A stretch of 62,840 nucleotides of DNA from 66-474 sp051961995 (GCA_051961995.1 JBQCCR010000019.1:1-62840); one strand, 5' to 3'. Positions 8,444 to 17,198 are shown, counted from the first letter of the stretch. Numbers and translations are program-made. The notes: generated from the letters alone by a model not told the origin.

Positions 8444-8953
8444 TTGACCGGCGCGCAGCGCTGGCTGCTGCGCTCTGTCGCGCCGACGCTGGCGTTGCTG
8501 CTCGGCGCTTGCGCCACCACTCCGCCATCTCCTTCCGCGCGACTTGCCAACGATGTGCTGTTCCGCGCCATCGGGCTGGTCGGAACCCCGTACCAGTGGG
8601 GCGGCAACACGCCCGAAAGCGGATTCGATTGCAGCGGCCTGGTGGATTATGTCTTCCGCACCTCGGCCGGCGTGGTGCTGCCGCGCCAGTCCGGAGAAAT
8701 CGCGGACGTTGATGCGCCGAAGATCAGCGCGGACCGGCTGGCTCCCGGCGATCTGCTGTTCTTCGGCAGTCATCACCACGTCAGCCATGTGGCAATCTAT
8801 GTCGGCCAGGGCCGTTTCGTGCACGCGCCCAACAGCGGCGGCACGGTGCGGCTCGACAAACTGGACGGGGACTACTGGCACTCGCACTTCCTGTACGCCA
8901 AGCGCGTGCTGGAAGGAGGTGCCGCTGACAGTGCGACGATGGCCTCCAACTGA
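8444..8953 (+). CDS. NlpC/P60 family cell-wall peptidase, lipoprotein
   Basis: 169 residues starting at TTG 8444, with GAAGGAA just upstream. The N-terminus is a lipoprotein signal peptide with lipobox LGAC (Cys23), so the protein is expected on the periplasmic face of a membrane. The C40 peptidase domain has nucleophile Cys63 in GFDCSGLVDY, the catalytic His in HVSHVAIYVG, and HAPNSGG downstream. Family members such as Spr/MepS cut peptide cross-links of murein. The DoxX gene follows after 24 bases. Confidence 0.92.
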   Translation: MTGAQRWLLRSVAPTLALLLGACATTPPSPSARLANDVLFRAIGLVGTPYQWGGNTPESGFDCSGLVDYVFRTSAGVVLPRQSGEIADVDAPKISADRLAPGDLLFFGSHHHVSHVAIYVGQGRFVHAPNSGGTVRLDKLDGDYWHSHFLYAKRVLEGGAADSATMASN

Positions 8954-8977
8954 TCGCCGCCTACGGGGTTTTCCAAT

Positions 8978-9385
8978 ATGCGCAGTTTCGTGATCCTGCT
9001 CGGCCGCATCGGCCTCGCGCTGATTTTCATCTTGTCCGGCATCGAAAAGCTGCGCGGCTATGACGCGACGGCCGCAATGATGGTCGCGCACAATTTGCCT
9101 GCGGGCCTGCTGCCGCTGGTGATCCTCGCCGAACTCGGCGGCGGCCTTGCCGTGCTGTGCGGTTTCATTACGCGCATCGCCGCGGTCGGCCTGTTCGTGT
9201 TCACCCTGCTCGCCGCGGCGTTCCTCCACGACAACTTCGCCGACCCGGCACAGCTCGTCAATTTCGAGAAGAACGTCGCGATCGCCGGCGGCTTCCTGGT
9301 ACTGGCGGCCTGCGGGCCCGGCCGGGTGGCGCTGGATGCGCTCTGGCAGCGGCGGCGCAGGCATCACAACAAGCTGAGTTTCTAG
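8978..9385 (+). CDS. DoxX family membrane protein
   Basis: 135 residues with four predicted membrane helices. The first contains the family pattern GRIGLALIFILSGIEKL, followed by MMVAHNLPAG and the Gly-rich second helix. DoxX/DoxD-like proteins are small inner-membrane proteins loosely linked to quinone or thiol redox chemistry; the physiological role of this type is not settled. Same strand as the NlpC/P60 gene, possibly co-transcribed, and convergent with slyD. Confidence 0.88.
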   Translation: MRSFVILLGRIGLALIFILSGIEKLRGYDATAAMMVAHNLPAGLLPLVILAELGGGLAVLCGFITRIAAVGLFVFTLLAAAFLHDNFADPAQLVNFEKNVAIAGGFLVLAACGPGRVALDALWQRRRRHHNKLSF

Positions 9386-9409
9386 CGCGTCATCCCTGCG
9401 CGTGAAAGC

Positions 9410-9431
9410 GGCCGTCCATGGCCGCACTCCT
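9410..9431. repeat. partial copy of dispersed intergenic repeat (GCCGTCCATGGCC core)
   Basis: Between the convergent doxX and slyD genes the DNA reads GGCCGTCCATGGCCGCACTC, sharing the GCCGTCCATGGCC core with copies at 21464-21494, 26274-26303 and 35060-35089. The part after the core diverges. Confidence 0.5.
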
Positions 9432-9463
9432 GGAGAAGGAGCAGCGTTCCCGCCACGCGGCAT

Positions 9464-9955
9464 TCAATGGTGATGTGCGCCATCGGGGTGCGCATGCCCG
9501 TGCTCCAGCTCTTCCGGAGTCGGCGCGCGCACGTCGGTCACTTCGATGTCGAAGTGCAGGGTCTTGCCGGCCAGCGGATGGTTGTGGTCCACATCGATCG
9601 CACTCATCCCGACCTTGTGCACGGTGACCAGGCGCTGGCCACCCTCGCGCGTCTGCAGCACCGTCTGCATGCCGGGCTTGAGCTTGTCGGCGTGCTGGAA
9701 ATATTTCTTCGGCACACGCTGGATCATGCCTTCGCGGCGCTCGCCGTAGCCTTGTTCCGGCGGGATTTCCACCTCGAAGCGCTCGCCGGCTTCGTGCCCG
9801 TCCAGCGCATTCTCGACGCCCGGTACCAACTGGTGATAACCCAGCAGCGTGACCAGCGGCGCACCGCGTTCGCGCGAGCTGTCCAGCGGCTCCGCGTGAC
9901 CGGCTTCGCTGACGACGTAATGGAAACTCACCACCGTGTTCTTCGCGGCTTTCAT
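9464..9955 (-). CDS. slyD: FKBP-type peptidyl-prolyl isomerase, SlyD type
   Basis: 163 residues from ATG 9955; an upstream in-frame ATG at 9976 would add an unsupported heptapeptide. The two half-domains of the SlyD FKBP fold enclose an IF chaperone insert between PPEQGYGER and AIDVDHNHPLAGKTL. DHNHPLAGKTL is the hallmark of SlyD. The tail ends with a short His-rich segment (HGHAHPDGAHHH), a likely nickel/zinc-binding site. Known members are cytosolic isomerase-chaperones that also serve metal delivery. Confidence 0.93.
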   Translation of the reverse strand: MKAAKNTVVSFHYVVSEAGHAEPLDSSRERGAPLVTLLGYHQLVPGVENALDGHEAGERFEVEIPPEQGYGERREGMIQRVPKKYFQHADKLKPGMQTVLQTREGGQRLVTVHKVGMSAIDVDHNHPLAGKTLHFDIEVTDVRAPTPEELEHGHAHPDGAHHH

Positions 9956-10031
9956 GATCGCGTTCCCGCAAGGCAAACGCGCATGCTAACGACGCGCAGC
10001 ACGCGCGTCATGCAAAATCTGCATCGCACGA

Positions 10032-11297
10032 TCAGGTGATTTGCCGTTCCAGCGGCACGGTTTGCGATGACACCTGATCGGTCTTGCCGAAGATCACGCC
10101 GCGGGCCTCCGGCCCGAAGCCGGCCAGCAATGCCAGCACGATGGCGACGCAGCCGATCCAGACGGACTGTGCAAACGCGAAATCGCCGCCGCGCGATTGC
10201 GCGATCCAGGCGAGGATGTAGGCAGTGCCGGCGGCGATCAGGTTGCCGAGCTGATAGGCGAAGCCCGGAAGCGTGCCGCGCACGTCATCGGGCGAGAGCT
10301 CGTTCAAATAGCTGGGCACCACGCCCCACGCGCCTTGCACCGCCACCTGGATCCAGAACGCACCCACGGCGAGCAGCAACAGCGATCCACCGTAGCTCCA
10401 GAGTGGGATCGCAGGCAGCGCGAACAGGGCCGCGATCACCATCGCGCGCCGGCGCCCGATGCGCTCTGACCATGCGCCGAAAACCAGTCCGCCGAGCAGC
10501 GCGCCGAGGTTCAACACGATCGTCAGGAGGCTGGTGACATGCGTGTCGAAGTGCATCTGCAATTTCAGGAAGGTCGGATACACATCCTGCGAGCCGTGGC
10601 TGAACATGTTGAACAAGGCCATCAGCACGATCAGATAGACGAACAGCCCCCAACGGCCGCGCATGGCTTCACGCACGCTGCGGCGCGCGCCCGCCTCGGC
10701 GCGCCGCTGGAATACCGGCGACTCCGGCACGCTGCTCCGGATATACAGCACCAGCAGCGCCGGCAGCACGCCCAGCGCGAACATGCCGCGCCAGCCGATG
10801 CTGTTGAACAGCACTCCGTACGCGATCGCGCACAGCAGATAGCCGCATGGATAGCCGCTCTGCAGGATTCCCGAAACGATGCCGCGCGATTTCGGCGGAA
10901 TGGATTCCATGGCCAGCGATGCGCCGATGCCCCACTCGCCGCCCATTGCGATACCGAACAGCGACCGCAGCACCAGCAGCCACAGCAGCGATGGCGCAAA
11001 CGCGCAGGCGAGCCCCAGGATCGAATACGCCGTGACATCCACCATCAGCACGCGGCGGCGCCCGAAACGATCGGCGAGGCGCCCGAAAATCAACGCACCA
11101 AGCGGCCGGAACGCCAGCGTGAGAAACAATGCGACGGCGACCTGCTTGATGTCCACATGGAACTCGCGCGCCACCGCCGGCATGACCATGACCAGCAGGA
11201 AGTAATCGAACGCATCCAGGGTCCAGCCGAGGAAGCTCGCCGCCACGGTATGGCGCTGGGTGGAATCGAGTTCGCGCAGGATCGCGAGCGTGCCCAT
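10032..11297 (-). CDS. MFS transporter, sialate/lactate-type (SHS-like) proton symporter
   Basis: 421 residues with 12 predicted membrane helices. The start ATG 11297 lies 2 bases after the stop of the cytochrome gene. Signatures are GWTLDAFDYFLLVMVMP in helix 1, GRLADRFGRRRVL in loop 2-3, and GIAMGGEWGIGASLAMES in helix 5. This pattern groups with the sialate:H+ and lactate/pyruvate (Jen1-like) symporters rather than with sugar porters. The substrate is probably a carboxylate, but which one is unknown. It is the second gene of a two-gene unit with a c-type cytochrome. Confidence 0.85.
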   Translation of the reverse strand: MGTLAILRELDSTQRHTVAASFLGWTLDAFDYFLLVMVMPAVAREFHVDIKQVAVALFLTLAFRPLGALIFGRLADRFGRRRVLMVDVTAYSILGLACAFAPSLLWLLVLRSLFGIAMGGEWGIGASLAMESIPPKSRGIVSGILQSGYPCGYLLCAIAYGVLFNSIGWRGMFALGVLPALLVLYIRSSVPESPVFQRRAEAGARRSVREAMRGRWGLFVYLIVLMALFNMFSHGSQDVYPTFLKLQMHFDTHVTSLLTIVLNLGALLGGLVFGAWSERIGRRRAMVIAALFALPAIPLWSYGGSLLLLAVGAFWIQVAVQGAWGVVPSYLNELSPDDVRGTLPGFAYQLGNLIAAGTAYILAWIAQSRGGDFAFAQSVWIGCVAIVLALLAGFGPEARGVIFGKTDQVSSQTVPLERQIT

Positions 11298-11299
11298 GT

Positions 11300-11857
11300 T
11301 CAGTGCTCCTTCGGCGCGTAATGCAGGTCGTCCAGCAGCGGTGTCTTCGGCCTCTGAATGACCAGCATCGGATTGCCGGCCACGCGATGGCAACCGGTGC
11401 AGGCAGCGGAGAGATCATCGTAGGCACGCGCGAATTTCGCCTTGTCATGGCTGCCGATCGCGTCCATCAGGTTCTTCAGCGGCGCGTTCAACATCGCCGG
11501 CATCACTTCGGACAACTTCTGCGGTTGCAGCTCGGCGGCATCGCCATTGGTCTCGACGATGCCCTGCACCGCCTCGCCCATCTCGCCGGCCATGTAATAG
11601 GCGAGATTCCAGTTGCCCGCTTCGCCCGCCCACCACAGCCGGTCGTGGCGCAGCTCCAGCAGCAGCATCTGCGTGCCGAGCTCCGGTTGCGTGCGTTGTT
11701 CCAGCTCGGCCACGCGCCGCTCCAGCATCTTGATCCGTACCTCAGGCGCAGTCCGGGATGCGGGATTCGGCGAGTCCGCAGGCGGCGCGGCGGCCCACGC
11801 CGAGCCGGCGGCGAGCAGCGCTGACAAGACCATGATTGCGCGACGTGCACCGCTCAT
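11300..11857 (-). CDS. periplasmic single-haem c-type cytochrome
   Basis: 185 residues from ATG 11857, preceded by GGGGAAG. An Ala-rich signal peptide ends near GSAWA, so the protein is exported. A coiled-coil-like segment (MLERRVAELEQ) follows, and near the C-terminus there is one haem motif, CTGCH, with a downstream Met as possible sixth ligand. The helical arrangement, with a conserved WWAGEAGNWNLAYYMAGEM segment, resembles cytochrome c'-like or hypothetical haem proteins more than class I cytochromes. It overlaps nothing but sits 2 bases ahead of the MFS start, implying joint expression. Confidence 0.75.
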   Translation of the reverse strand: MSGARRAIMVLSALLAAGSAWAAAPPADSPNPASRTAPEVRIKMLERRVAELEQRTQPELGTQMLLLELRHDRLWWAGEAGNWNLAYYMAGEMGEAVQGIVETNGDAAELQPQKLSEVMPAMLNAPLKNLMDAIGSHDKAKFARAYDDLSAACTGCHRVAGNPMLVIQRPKTPLLDDLHYAPKEH

Positions 11858-12003
11858 GCGCTTCCCCACCTTCATGCGATGGCGCCGATCTAAACACCGG
11901 TGCGGCGAGGGCGCAATCCCGCTGGCGGTCTGGACCCTGCCCTGCGCACCGCTGCGGTGGCGGCGAAATCCCCTGCGCGCCGGCTCACGACTACAATCGG
12001 GCA

Positions 12004-12537
12004 ATGACGATTGCAATTTCCGCGGCGGTGTTGGTGGTGCTTGCGCTCGCCTGCGTGTTCGCGCTGCGCGTACGCGCCGCTGCGGCGCGAGTGGACCCGG
12101 CAACACTCGCCGACCGGATTGACGCGTTGCTGCCGCAGACCCAGTGCACGCGCTGCGGTTATCCCGCCTGCCGGCCTTACGCGGAAGCGATCGCGCGCAA
12201 CGAAGCGCCGATCAACCGCTGTCCGCCCGGCGGCGAGGCCGGGATCCGTGCACTGGCCGCGCTTACCGGCCAGCCGGTGCAATCCCTCGATCCGGAATGC
12301 GGCAGCGAAATGCCGCCGCAAATCGCATTCATTGACGAGGACACGTGCATCGGCTGCACCAAGTGCATCCAGGCCTGCCCGACCGATGCGATCGTCGGCG
12401 CATCCAGGTTGATGCACACCGTGATCCCGCAACTGTGCACCGGCTGCGAACTGTGCATCCCGCCCTGTCCCGTGGATTGCATCGCGATGCTGCCGGCGCG
12501 CGATGAAGCCGCACCGCAACTTTCCCGCGTGGCATGA
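12004..12537 (+). CDS. rnfB: RnfB/RsxB-like iron-sulfur electron-transport protein (orphan)
   Basis: 177 residues with the RnfB layout: one N-terminal membrane helix (residues 3-25), a four-cysteine 4Fe-4S domain (Cys48, 51, 56, 73), then two 4Fe-4S ferredoxin motifs (Cys115/118/121/125 and Cys145/148/151/155). In the full Rnf/Rsx complex RnfB passes electrons from the cytosolic side to the membrane subunits. No rnfA, C, D, G or E is adjacent, though nth, which ends the rnf operon in E. coli, lies just downstream. It overlaps the phosphoesterase gene by 4 bases (ATGA). Confidence 0.9.
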   Translation: MTIAISAAVLVVLALACVFALRVRAAAARVDPATLADRIDALLPQTQCTRCGYPACRPYAEAIARNEAPINRCPPGGEAGIRALAALTGQPVQSLDPECGSEMPPQIAFIDEDTCIGCTKCIQACPTDAIVGASRLMHTVIPQLCTGCELCIPPCPVDCIAMLPARDEAAPQLSRVA

Positions 12538-13571
12538 GGAATCCGCTATCCCGCTGGTATGTACGGCTGGGAGTGTGGTTGATCGCGATCGGCATCTTCG
12601 CCGTCGCGTGGCCATGGTGGGAGCTGCCGCACTTCATCATCGAGCCGCAGAATGACTGGAAGGCGTTTCTGCAACTGGCGCTGTTCCACGGTTCGTGGCT
12701 GGTGTTCCCGGCGATGCTGGAAGCCGCGCTGATCCTGTGGAACCGCGCGCGGCGGCGGCACTGGCGGCGCGCTACCGGCGCGGCGCTGGTATTGCTGCTC
12801 GCGCTGACCGGCGCATGGGCGCGTTTTGTCGCGCCCAACCTTCTCGTCGTGCGCACCACCGTGGTGCCGGCGCCGGTGGATCTGGACATCGCGCTGGTTG
12901 CGGACGTCCACGTCGGCTTGTTCACGCGTCCGGACAAGCTGCGCCAGATGGTGGATCGGCTGAACGCGATGCACGTGGATCTGGTGCTGTTCGCCGGTGA
13001 TCTCACCTACGATCCACCGCGCGATCTGCGCGCCGCGCTCGCGCCGCTGCGCGATTTGAACAAGCCGATGTATGCAGTGCTCGGCAATCACGATGTGCAG
13101 TTGCCCGGACCGCCGCTGGAACAGCGCATCCATCAGGCGCTTGCGGGAGCACCGGTGATCTTCATTGAGCACCGCGTGCTGGATTTCCCGAACTTCCGTC
13201 TGGCCGGTCTGTACGACTACTGGACCGCGCTAGACAATGCCGGCTTCCTGCGCGCACTGCCGCACGACAAGCCGTTGCTGATCCTGATGCACCAGCCGCA
13301 CACCCTGCGCCAACTGCACGGCGTGGATTTCGCGCTCGCCATGGCGGGACATACGCACGGCGGGCAGGTTTCGCTGCCATGGATCACCGCTTACGTCTTT
13401 CGCGAGGATCGCGACGAAATCTACATAGACGGCCTGTACCGCACGCCGATCGGCCCATTGTTCGTCACGCACGGGGTGGGAATCACCGGAACCCCGGTGC
13501 GCTTCAACTGCCCGCCAGTGATTGACCTGCTGGAACTGCGCCGGCCGCGAACCGCCACCGCTCGCCATTAG
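12534..13571 (+). CDS. membrane-anchored metallophosphoesterase (YkuE/YaeI-like)
   Basis: 345 residues with three N-terminal hydrophobic segments (about residues 8-30, 45-65 and 82-100), then a calcineurin-like phosphoesterase domain. The metal-binding blocks are DVHVG, FAGDLTYD, GNHD, MHQPH and GHTHGGQ, all intact. The YkuE/LpxG-like relatives act at the membrane on lipid or peptidoglycan-linked substrates; the substrate here is unknown. It starts inside the rnfB stop codon, so the two are translationally coupled. Confidence 0.88.
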   Translation: MRNPLSRWYVRLGVWLIAIGIFAVAWPWWELPHFIIEPQNDWKAFLQLALFHGSWLVFPAMLEAALILWNRARRRHWRRATGAALVLLLALTGAWARFVAPNLLVVRTTVVPAPVDLDIALVADVHVGLFTRPDKLRQMVDRLNAMHVDLVLFAGDLTYDPPRDLRAALAPLRDLNKPMYAVLGNHDVQLPGPPLEQRIHQALAGAPVIFIEHRVLDFPNFRLAGLYDYWTALDNAGFLRALPHDKPLLILMHQPHTLRQLHGVDFALAMAGHTHGGQVSLPWITAYVFREDRDEIYIDGLYRTPIGPLFVTHGVGITGTPVRFNCPPVIDLLELRRPRTATARH

Positions 13572-13580
13572 AATCCGTGC

Positions 13581-13916
13581 ATGGCGCCAATCCGTTTCAT
13601 CATCTGGTTGCGCAGCCGCGGTGATGCGGTGGTGACTCGCTGCGCTGCGCTGATCCAGCGCCGCCGCATGCAGCGCGCACAAGCGCTGCTCCCGCCGGCA
13701 ACGCGCAAAAAGGCGAAGTTCTGGCGTGCGCTCTATCTCGCCCGCAGTGCGCGCCTGCAACGCGAGCGCGAGGCGCGGCGGGCACGCGCATCCTCCGCGA
13801 AGGGTCTGCCGGCCGCGCAGGACATCAGCAAGGCCGCCGTGCTGGCCGCGATCGCGCGCAGCCGGGCCAATCGCGAAGCCCGCTTGAAAGCCGCGCGCGA
13901 GAATCGGGAGCACTGA
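13581..13916 (+). CDS. small, very basic helical protein; possible relic of an Rnf subunit tail
   Basis: 111 residues, strongly basic (Arg/Lys-rich) and almost entirely helix-forming. The C-terminal segment SKAAVLAAIARSRANREA looks like the alanine/lysine-rich repeats that end RnfC, and the Arg-rich tail of some xanthomonad RnfB proteins. Between an orphan rnfB and nth this suggests a leftover of a once-larger rnf operon, or a separate protein with a coincidentally similar tail. The stop codon overlaps the nth start by one base (TGATG). Confidence 0.65.
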   Translation: MAPIRFIIWLRSRGDAVVTRCAALIQRRRMQRAQALLPPATRKKAKFWRALYLARSARLQREREARRARASSAKGLPAAQDISKAAVLAAIARSRANREARLKAARENREH

Positions 13917-14554
13917 TGAAGCGCAGCGACATCGCCGAACTGTTCCGCCGCCTGCGCGAACTGGATCCCGAGCCGACCACGGAATTGAAGTACCGCACGC
14001 CCTTCGAGCTGCTGGTCGCGGTGATCCTGTCGGCGCAGGCCACCGATGCCGGCGTCAACAAGGCCACGGCAAGACTGTTTCCGGTCGCGAACACGCCGCA
14101 GAAGATCCTCAAGCTCGGCGACGCCGGCTTGAAGAAACACATCGCCACGATCGGCCTCTACAACGGCAAGGCGAAGAACATCCTCGCCACTTGCGTGCTG
14201 CTGCTCGAACGCCATCACGGCGAAGTGCCGCGCACGCGCGAGGAACTGGAAGCCTTGCCGGGCGTGGGCCGCAAGACCGCGAACGTGATCCTCAACACCG
14301 TGTTCGGCCAGCCGACCATCGCGGTGGATACGCACATCTTCCGCGTCTGCAATCGCACCGGACTTGCGCCGGGCAGGAATGTCCGCGAAGTGGAAGACAA
14401 GCTCGTGCGCGTAGTGCCGGATGAATTCAAATCCGGCGCGCACCACTGGCTGATCCTGCATGGACGCTACGTCTGTGTCGCGCGCAAGCCCAAATGCCCG
14501 CAGTGCCCAATCCGCGATCTTTGCCCCTACCAATTCAAGACCGGGCCGGCCTGA
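13916..14554 (+). CDS. nth: endonuclease III (DNA glycosylase/AP lyase)
   Basis: 212 residues, the usual length. It removes oxidised pyrimidines and nicks abasic sites in base excision repair. The helix-hairpin-helix LPGVGRKTANVIL holds the catalytic Lys, VDTHIFRV holds the catalytic Asp, and four cysteines (187, 194, 197, 203; C-x6-C-x2-C-x5-C) bind the structural 4Fe-4S cluster. It is the last gene of the rnfB-phosphoesterase-basic protein unit, by one-base overlap. Confidence 0.97.
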   Translation: MKRSDIAELFRRLRELDPEPTTELKYRTPFELLVAVILSAQATDAGVNKATARLFPVANTPQKILKLGDAGLKKHIATIGLYNGKAKNILATCVLLLERHHGEVPRTREELEALPGVGRKTANVILNTVFGQPTIAVDTHIFRVCNRTGLAPGRNVREVEDKLVRVVPDEFKSGAHHWLILHGRYVCVARKPKCPQCPIRDLCPYQFKTGPA

Positions 14555-14739
14555 ATGCCGCGTGCGAGCTGGATTCCATCGCATCGGGTTTCCCTGAATA
14601 TCGCGTCAATCGGCAGCAACCATCCTTAGCGCGGGTTAATCGCTCGGCTCCCAGAATTTTTCGCTCGATTGGCGGACCAGCCCAACCGCCACACGGAAGA
14701 AGTCCGCGCTCTCGCGGACAACACAACGGAGGACAACCC

Positions 14740-15213
14740 ATGCAACACGCCAAGCAACTCGCCATCGCCGCAGGAGCCGTGCTCGCCGGCGCGGCCCTGG
14801 CACCTTCCGCTTTCGCCTGGAACAACTCCGGCGGCAGCACCACGCAGCAGCATGCGCAGATCAAGAAGATGGATACCAACAACAACGATCAGGTGTCGCG
14901 GACCGAGTTCGATCAGTACTGGACACAGCAGTTCCAGACCGCCGACACCAACGGCGACGGCAAGTTGAGCCGGCAGGAAGCCCGGACCGCCGCGCAAGCC
15001 ATGAATGGCGGCCGGGTCACCGGCCAGACCCGCTTCGATCACATGTTCCGCCAGGCCGACAGCAACCACGACGGCTCGGTTTCCAGGAGCGAGGACATGG
15101 CCTATCACAACAAGATGTTCCGTCAGGCCGACAGCAACAACGACGGCAAGTTGAGCGTGGCGGAAGTGGGCCGCGCGCTGCAGAATCCGGATCAGAGCCT
15201 CGCGTCGCTTTAA
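14740..15213 (+). CDS. exported four-EF-hand calcium-binding protein
   Basis: 157 residues beginning at ATG 14740 behind a strong ACGGAGGAC. A signal peptide (about residues 1-27, cleavage near SAFA-WN) directs export. Four canonical 12-residue EF-hand loops follow, at residues 45-56, 69-80, 107-118 and 131-142, each starting with Asp and ending with Glu; Gly or an analogue is at loop position 6 in three of them. It probably buffers or senses calcium outside the cytoplasm. It stands alone and is closed by a strong intrinsic terminator. Confidence 0.9.
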   Translation: MQHAKQLAIAAGAVLAGAALAPSAFAWNNSGGSTTQQHAQIKKMDTNNNDQVSRTEFDQYWTQQFQTADTNGDGKLSRQEARTAAQAMNGGRVTGQTRFDHMFRQADSNHDGSVSRSEDMAYHNKMFRQADSNNDGKLSVAEVGRALQNPDQSLASL

Positions 15214-15229
15214 CTGAAGTTCGCATCCC

Positions 15230-15259
15230 GCGGCGGATCGTTTTCGATCCGCCGCTTTT
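15230..15259 (+). terminator. intrinsic terminator after the EF-hand gene
   Basis: Perfect 11-bp stem (GCGGCGGATCG / CGATCCGCCGC) with a TTTT loop, followed at once by TTTT. It begins 17 bases past the stop codon of the EF-hand gene. Confidence 0.9.
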
Positions 15260-15300
15260 CCTGCGCGTCGGCACCACCGCGGAATTGATATGCTGCCGCG

Positions 15301-15945
15301 ATGAATGACGACAACAACCGCGCCCCGCGCATGGCCGCGCGCTTCCGCGGCTTCCTGCCGGTGGTGGTGGACGTGGAGACCGGCGGCTTCGATCCCGAGC
15401 GCGATGCGTTGCTGGAAATCGCCGTGGTGTGCATCCGCATGGAAAACGACGGCCTGGTGCATCCGGAGCCTTACGTCTCCACGCACGTGCAAGCGTTCCC
15501 CGGCGCCAACATCGAGCCGAAGTCACTGGAGATCACCGGCATTGATCCGGACCATCCGTTCCGCGCCGCGCTGCCGGAACGCGAGGCGCTGGAACATGTG
15601 TTCAAGCCCGTGCGCGTGGCGATGAAGGCGACCGGCTGCCAGCGCGCGATCCTGGTCGGACACAATGCCGCATTCGACCTTTCGTTTCTCAATGCCGCAG
15701 TGCGCCGCAGCGGACACAAGCGCAACCCGTTCCATCCATTCTCGTGTTTCGACACCGCCACCCTCGGCGGCCTCGCCTACGGGCAGACCGTGCTGTCGCG
15801 CGCCGTACAGGCGGCGGGCTTCGAGTGGAATCCGAACGAGGCGCATTCGGCGGTGTACGACGCGGAACGCACGGCCGCGCTATTTTGCGAAATCGTCAAT
15901 CGCTGGAAGCAGCTGGAGGATTGCGAGAAGGAACGGATCGGGTGA
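15301..15945 (+). CDS. rnt: ribonuclease T
   Basis: 214 residues of the DEDDh exonuclease family. RNase T trims the 3' ends of tRNA and other stable RNAs, removing the terminal A of CCA. The three exonuclease blocks are VVVDVETGGFDPERDALLEIA (Asp, Glu), GHNAAFDLSFL (Asp) and HSAVYDAERTA (His, Asp). FxCFDTATLGGLAYGQTVL is typical of RNase T rather than DNA polymerase epsilon. It is convergent with the phosphate transporter. Confidence 0.95.
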   Translation: MNDDNNRAPRMAARFRGFLPVVVDVETGGFDPERDALLEIAVVCIRMENDGLVHPEPYVSTHVQAFPGANIEPKSLEITGIDPDHPFRAALPEREALEHVFKPVRVAMKATGCQRAILVGHNAAFDLSFLNAAVRRSGHKRNPFHPFSCFDTATLGGLAYGQTVLSRAVQAAGFEWNPNEAHSAVYDAERTAALFCEIVNRWKQLEDCEKERIG

Positions 15946-15990
15946 GAAGCAGCGTTTGCACATGCCTTGAATGGCATGTCGCGCTGCTTC
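15946..15990. terminator. long stem-loop between convergent rnt and pit
   Basis: An outer 9-bp stem (GAAGCAGCG / CGCTGCTTC) encloses an inner stem (ACATGCC / GGCATGT). It begins one base after the rnt stop. There is no T-tract on either side, so it may be an RNA-stabilising hairpin rather than a true terminator. Confidence 0.45.
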
Positions 15991-16071
15991 GAACGACCGG
16001 CCAAGGATGGTCGGGCCGGCGCCCCGCATCATGGTCTGTTGCTTGCCTGCCCCGTTGCGACGGCGCGCTTC

Positions 16072-17196
16072 TTACCATCCGAGTGCGCGCACGAGCTGGA
16101 TCAGTCCCCACGCAATCAACGCGGTGATCGGCAAAGTCAGGATCCACGACCACATCATGCGCTCGACCACGGTCCAGCGCACCGCATTGAAACGCTTGGC
16201 CGCACCCACGCCCATGATCGCCGCCGACACGTTGTGCGTGGTGGATACCGGGAAGCCGTAGAACGAGGCCGTGATGATCACCGCGGCGGAACTCGTTTCC
16301 GCGGCGAAGCCGTTGATCGGGTGCAACTTCACCATCTTGTGACCGAGCGTCTTGATGATGCGCCAGCCGCCGCCCGCGGTGCCGGCCGCCATCACCAGCG
16401 CGCACAGCACCTTCACCCACACCGGAATGGGGAAGTTTTCCGCATTGCCCGGGACGCGCAGGAATGATAGCCACCACGGCAGTGCATCCAGCTGGTGCGT
16501 GGCGGTCGCACTCGCGAGCGCAAGCGCGATGATGCCCATGGTCTTCTGCGCATCGTTCATGCCGTGCGAGATGCCCATCGCCGTGGCCGACACCAATTGA
16601 GCCTTGCCGAAGAACATGTTCACGAACGGCGTGCGGCCGAACCGGCGCAGCCAGCCGTGGCGTCGGGCGAACCACGCGAACAGCCACAGCAGCAGCCCCA
16701 TCACAAGGATGCCGAGCAGGAAGCCGATCGCCGGCGAGGTCACCATCGGGACCACCACCTTGGGGATCACGCCCCTGCCCGTCCACCAGTGCGTGCCGCC
16801 TTCGCTCCAGATGATCGCGTTGAAGTTGCCGTGGGCTGCGGCGATCGCCGCGCCGCACAGGCCGCCGATCAGCGCGTGCGAGGACGAAGACGGCAGGCCC
16901 AGCCACCAGGTGATCAGGTTCCAGACGATCGCGCCGAGCAATGCGCAGATCAGCAGTTCCGCGCCGACGTTGACGACGCCGGCATCAATCAGTCCCGCGG
17001 CAATGGTCTTCGCCACCGCTGTGCCGATCAAGGCCCCGAACAGATTGGTCACCGCAGCCAGCAGCACCGCCTGGCCCGGGGTCAGCACCTTGGTCGCGAC
17101 CACCGTCGCGATGGAATTGGCGGTGTCGTGGAAACCGTTGATGTAGGTGAACACCAACGCGATCACGACGACGGCGATGAGGATGCCGAGAGTCAT
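16072..17196 (-). CDS. pit: inorganic phosphate transporter, PiT family
   Basis: 374 residues, mostly membrane helices. The two inverted PiT signature repeats are visible: GFHDTANSIATVVAT near the N-terminus and GISHGMNDAQKTMGI in the second half, plus LPSSSSHALIGG and PVSTTHNVSAAIMG. PiT carriers take up phosphate with protons or sodium, often as a metal-phosphate complex. The DUF47 partner lies upstream on the same strand, the usual pairing. The start codon follows a six-unit heptad array with a 2-base gap and has no clear Shine-Dalgarno. Confidence 0.95.
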   Translation of the reverse strand: MTLGILIAVVVIALVFTYINGFHDTANSIATVVATKVLTPGQAVLLAAVTNLFGALIGTAVAKTIAAGLIDAGVVNVGAELLICALLGAIVWNLITWWLGLPSSSSHALIGGLCGAAIAAAHGNFNAIIWSEGGTHWWTGRGVIPKVVVPMVTSPAIGFLLGILVMGLLLWLFAWFARRHGWLRRFGRTPFVNMFFGKAQLVSATAMGISHGMNDAQKTMGIIALALASATATHQLDALPWWLSFLRVPGNAENFPIPVWVKVLCALVMAAGTAGGGWRIIKTLGHKMVKLHPINGFAAETSSAAVIITASFYGFPVSTTHNVSAAIMGVGAAKRFNAVRWTVVERMMWSWILTLPITALIAWGLIQLVRALGW

Positions 17197-17198
17197 GT

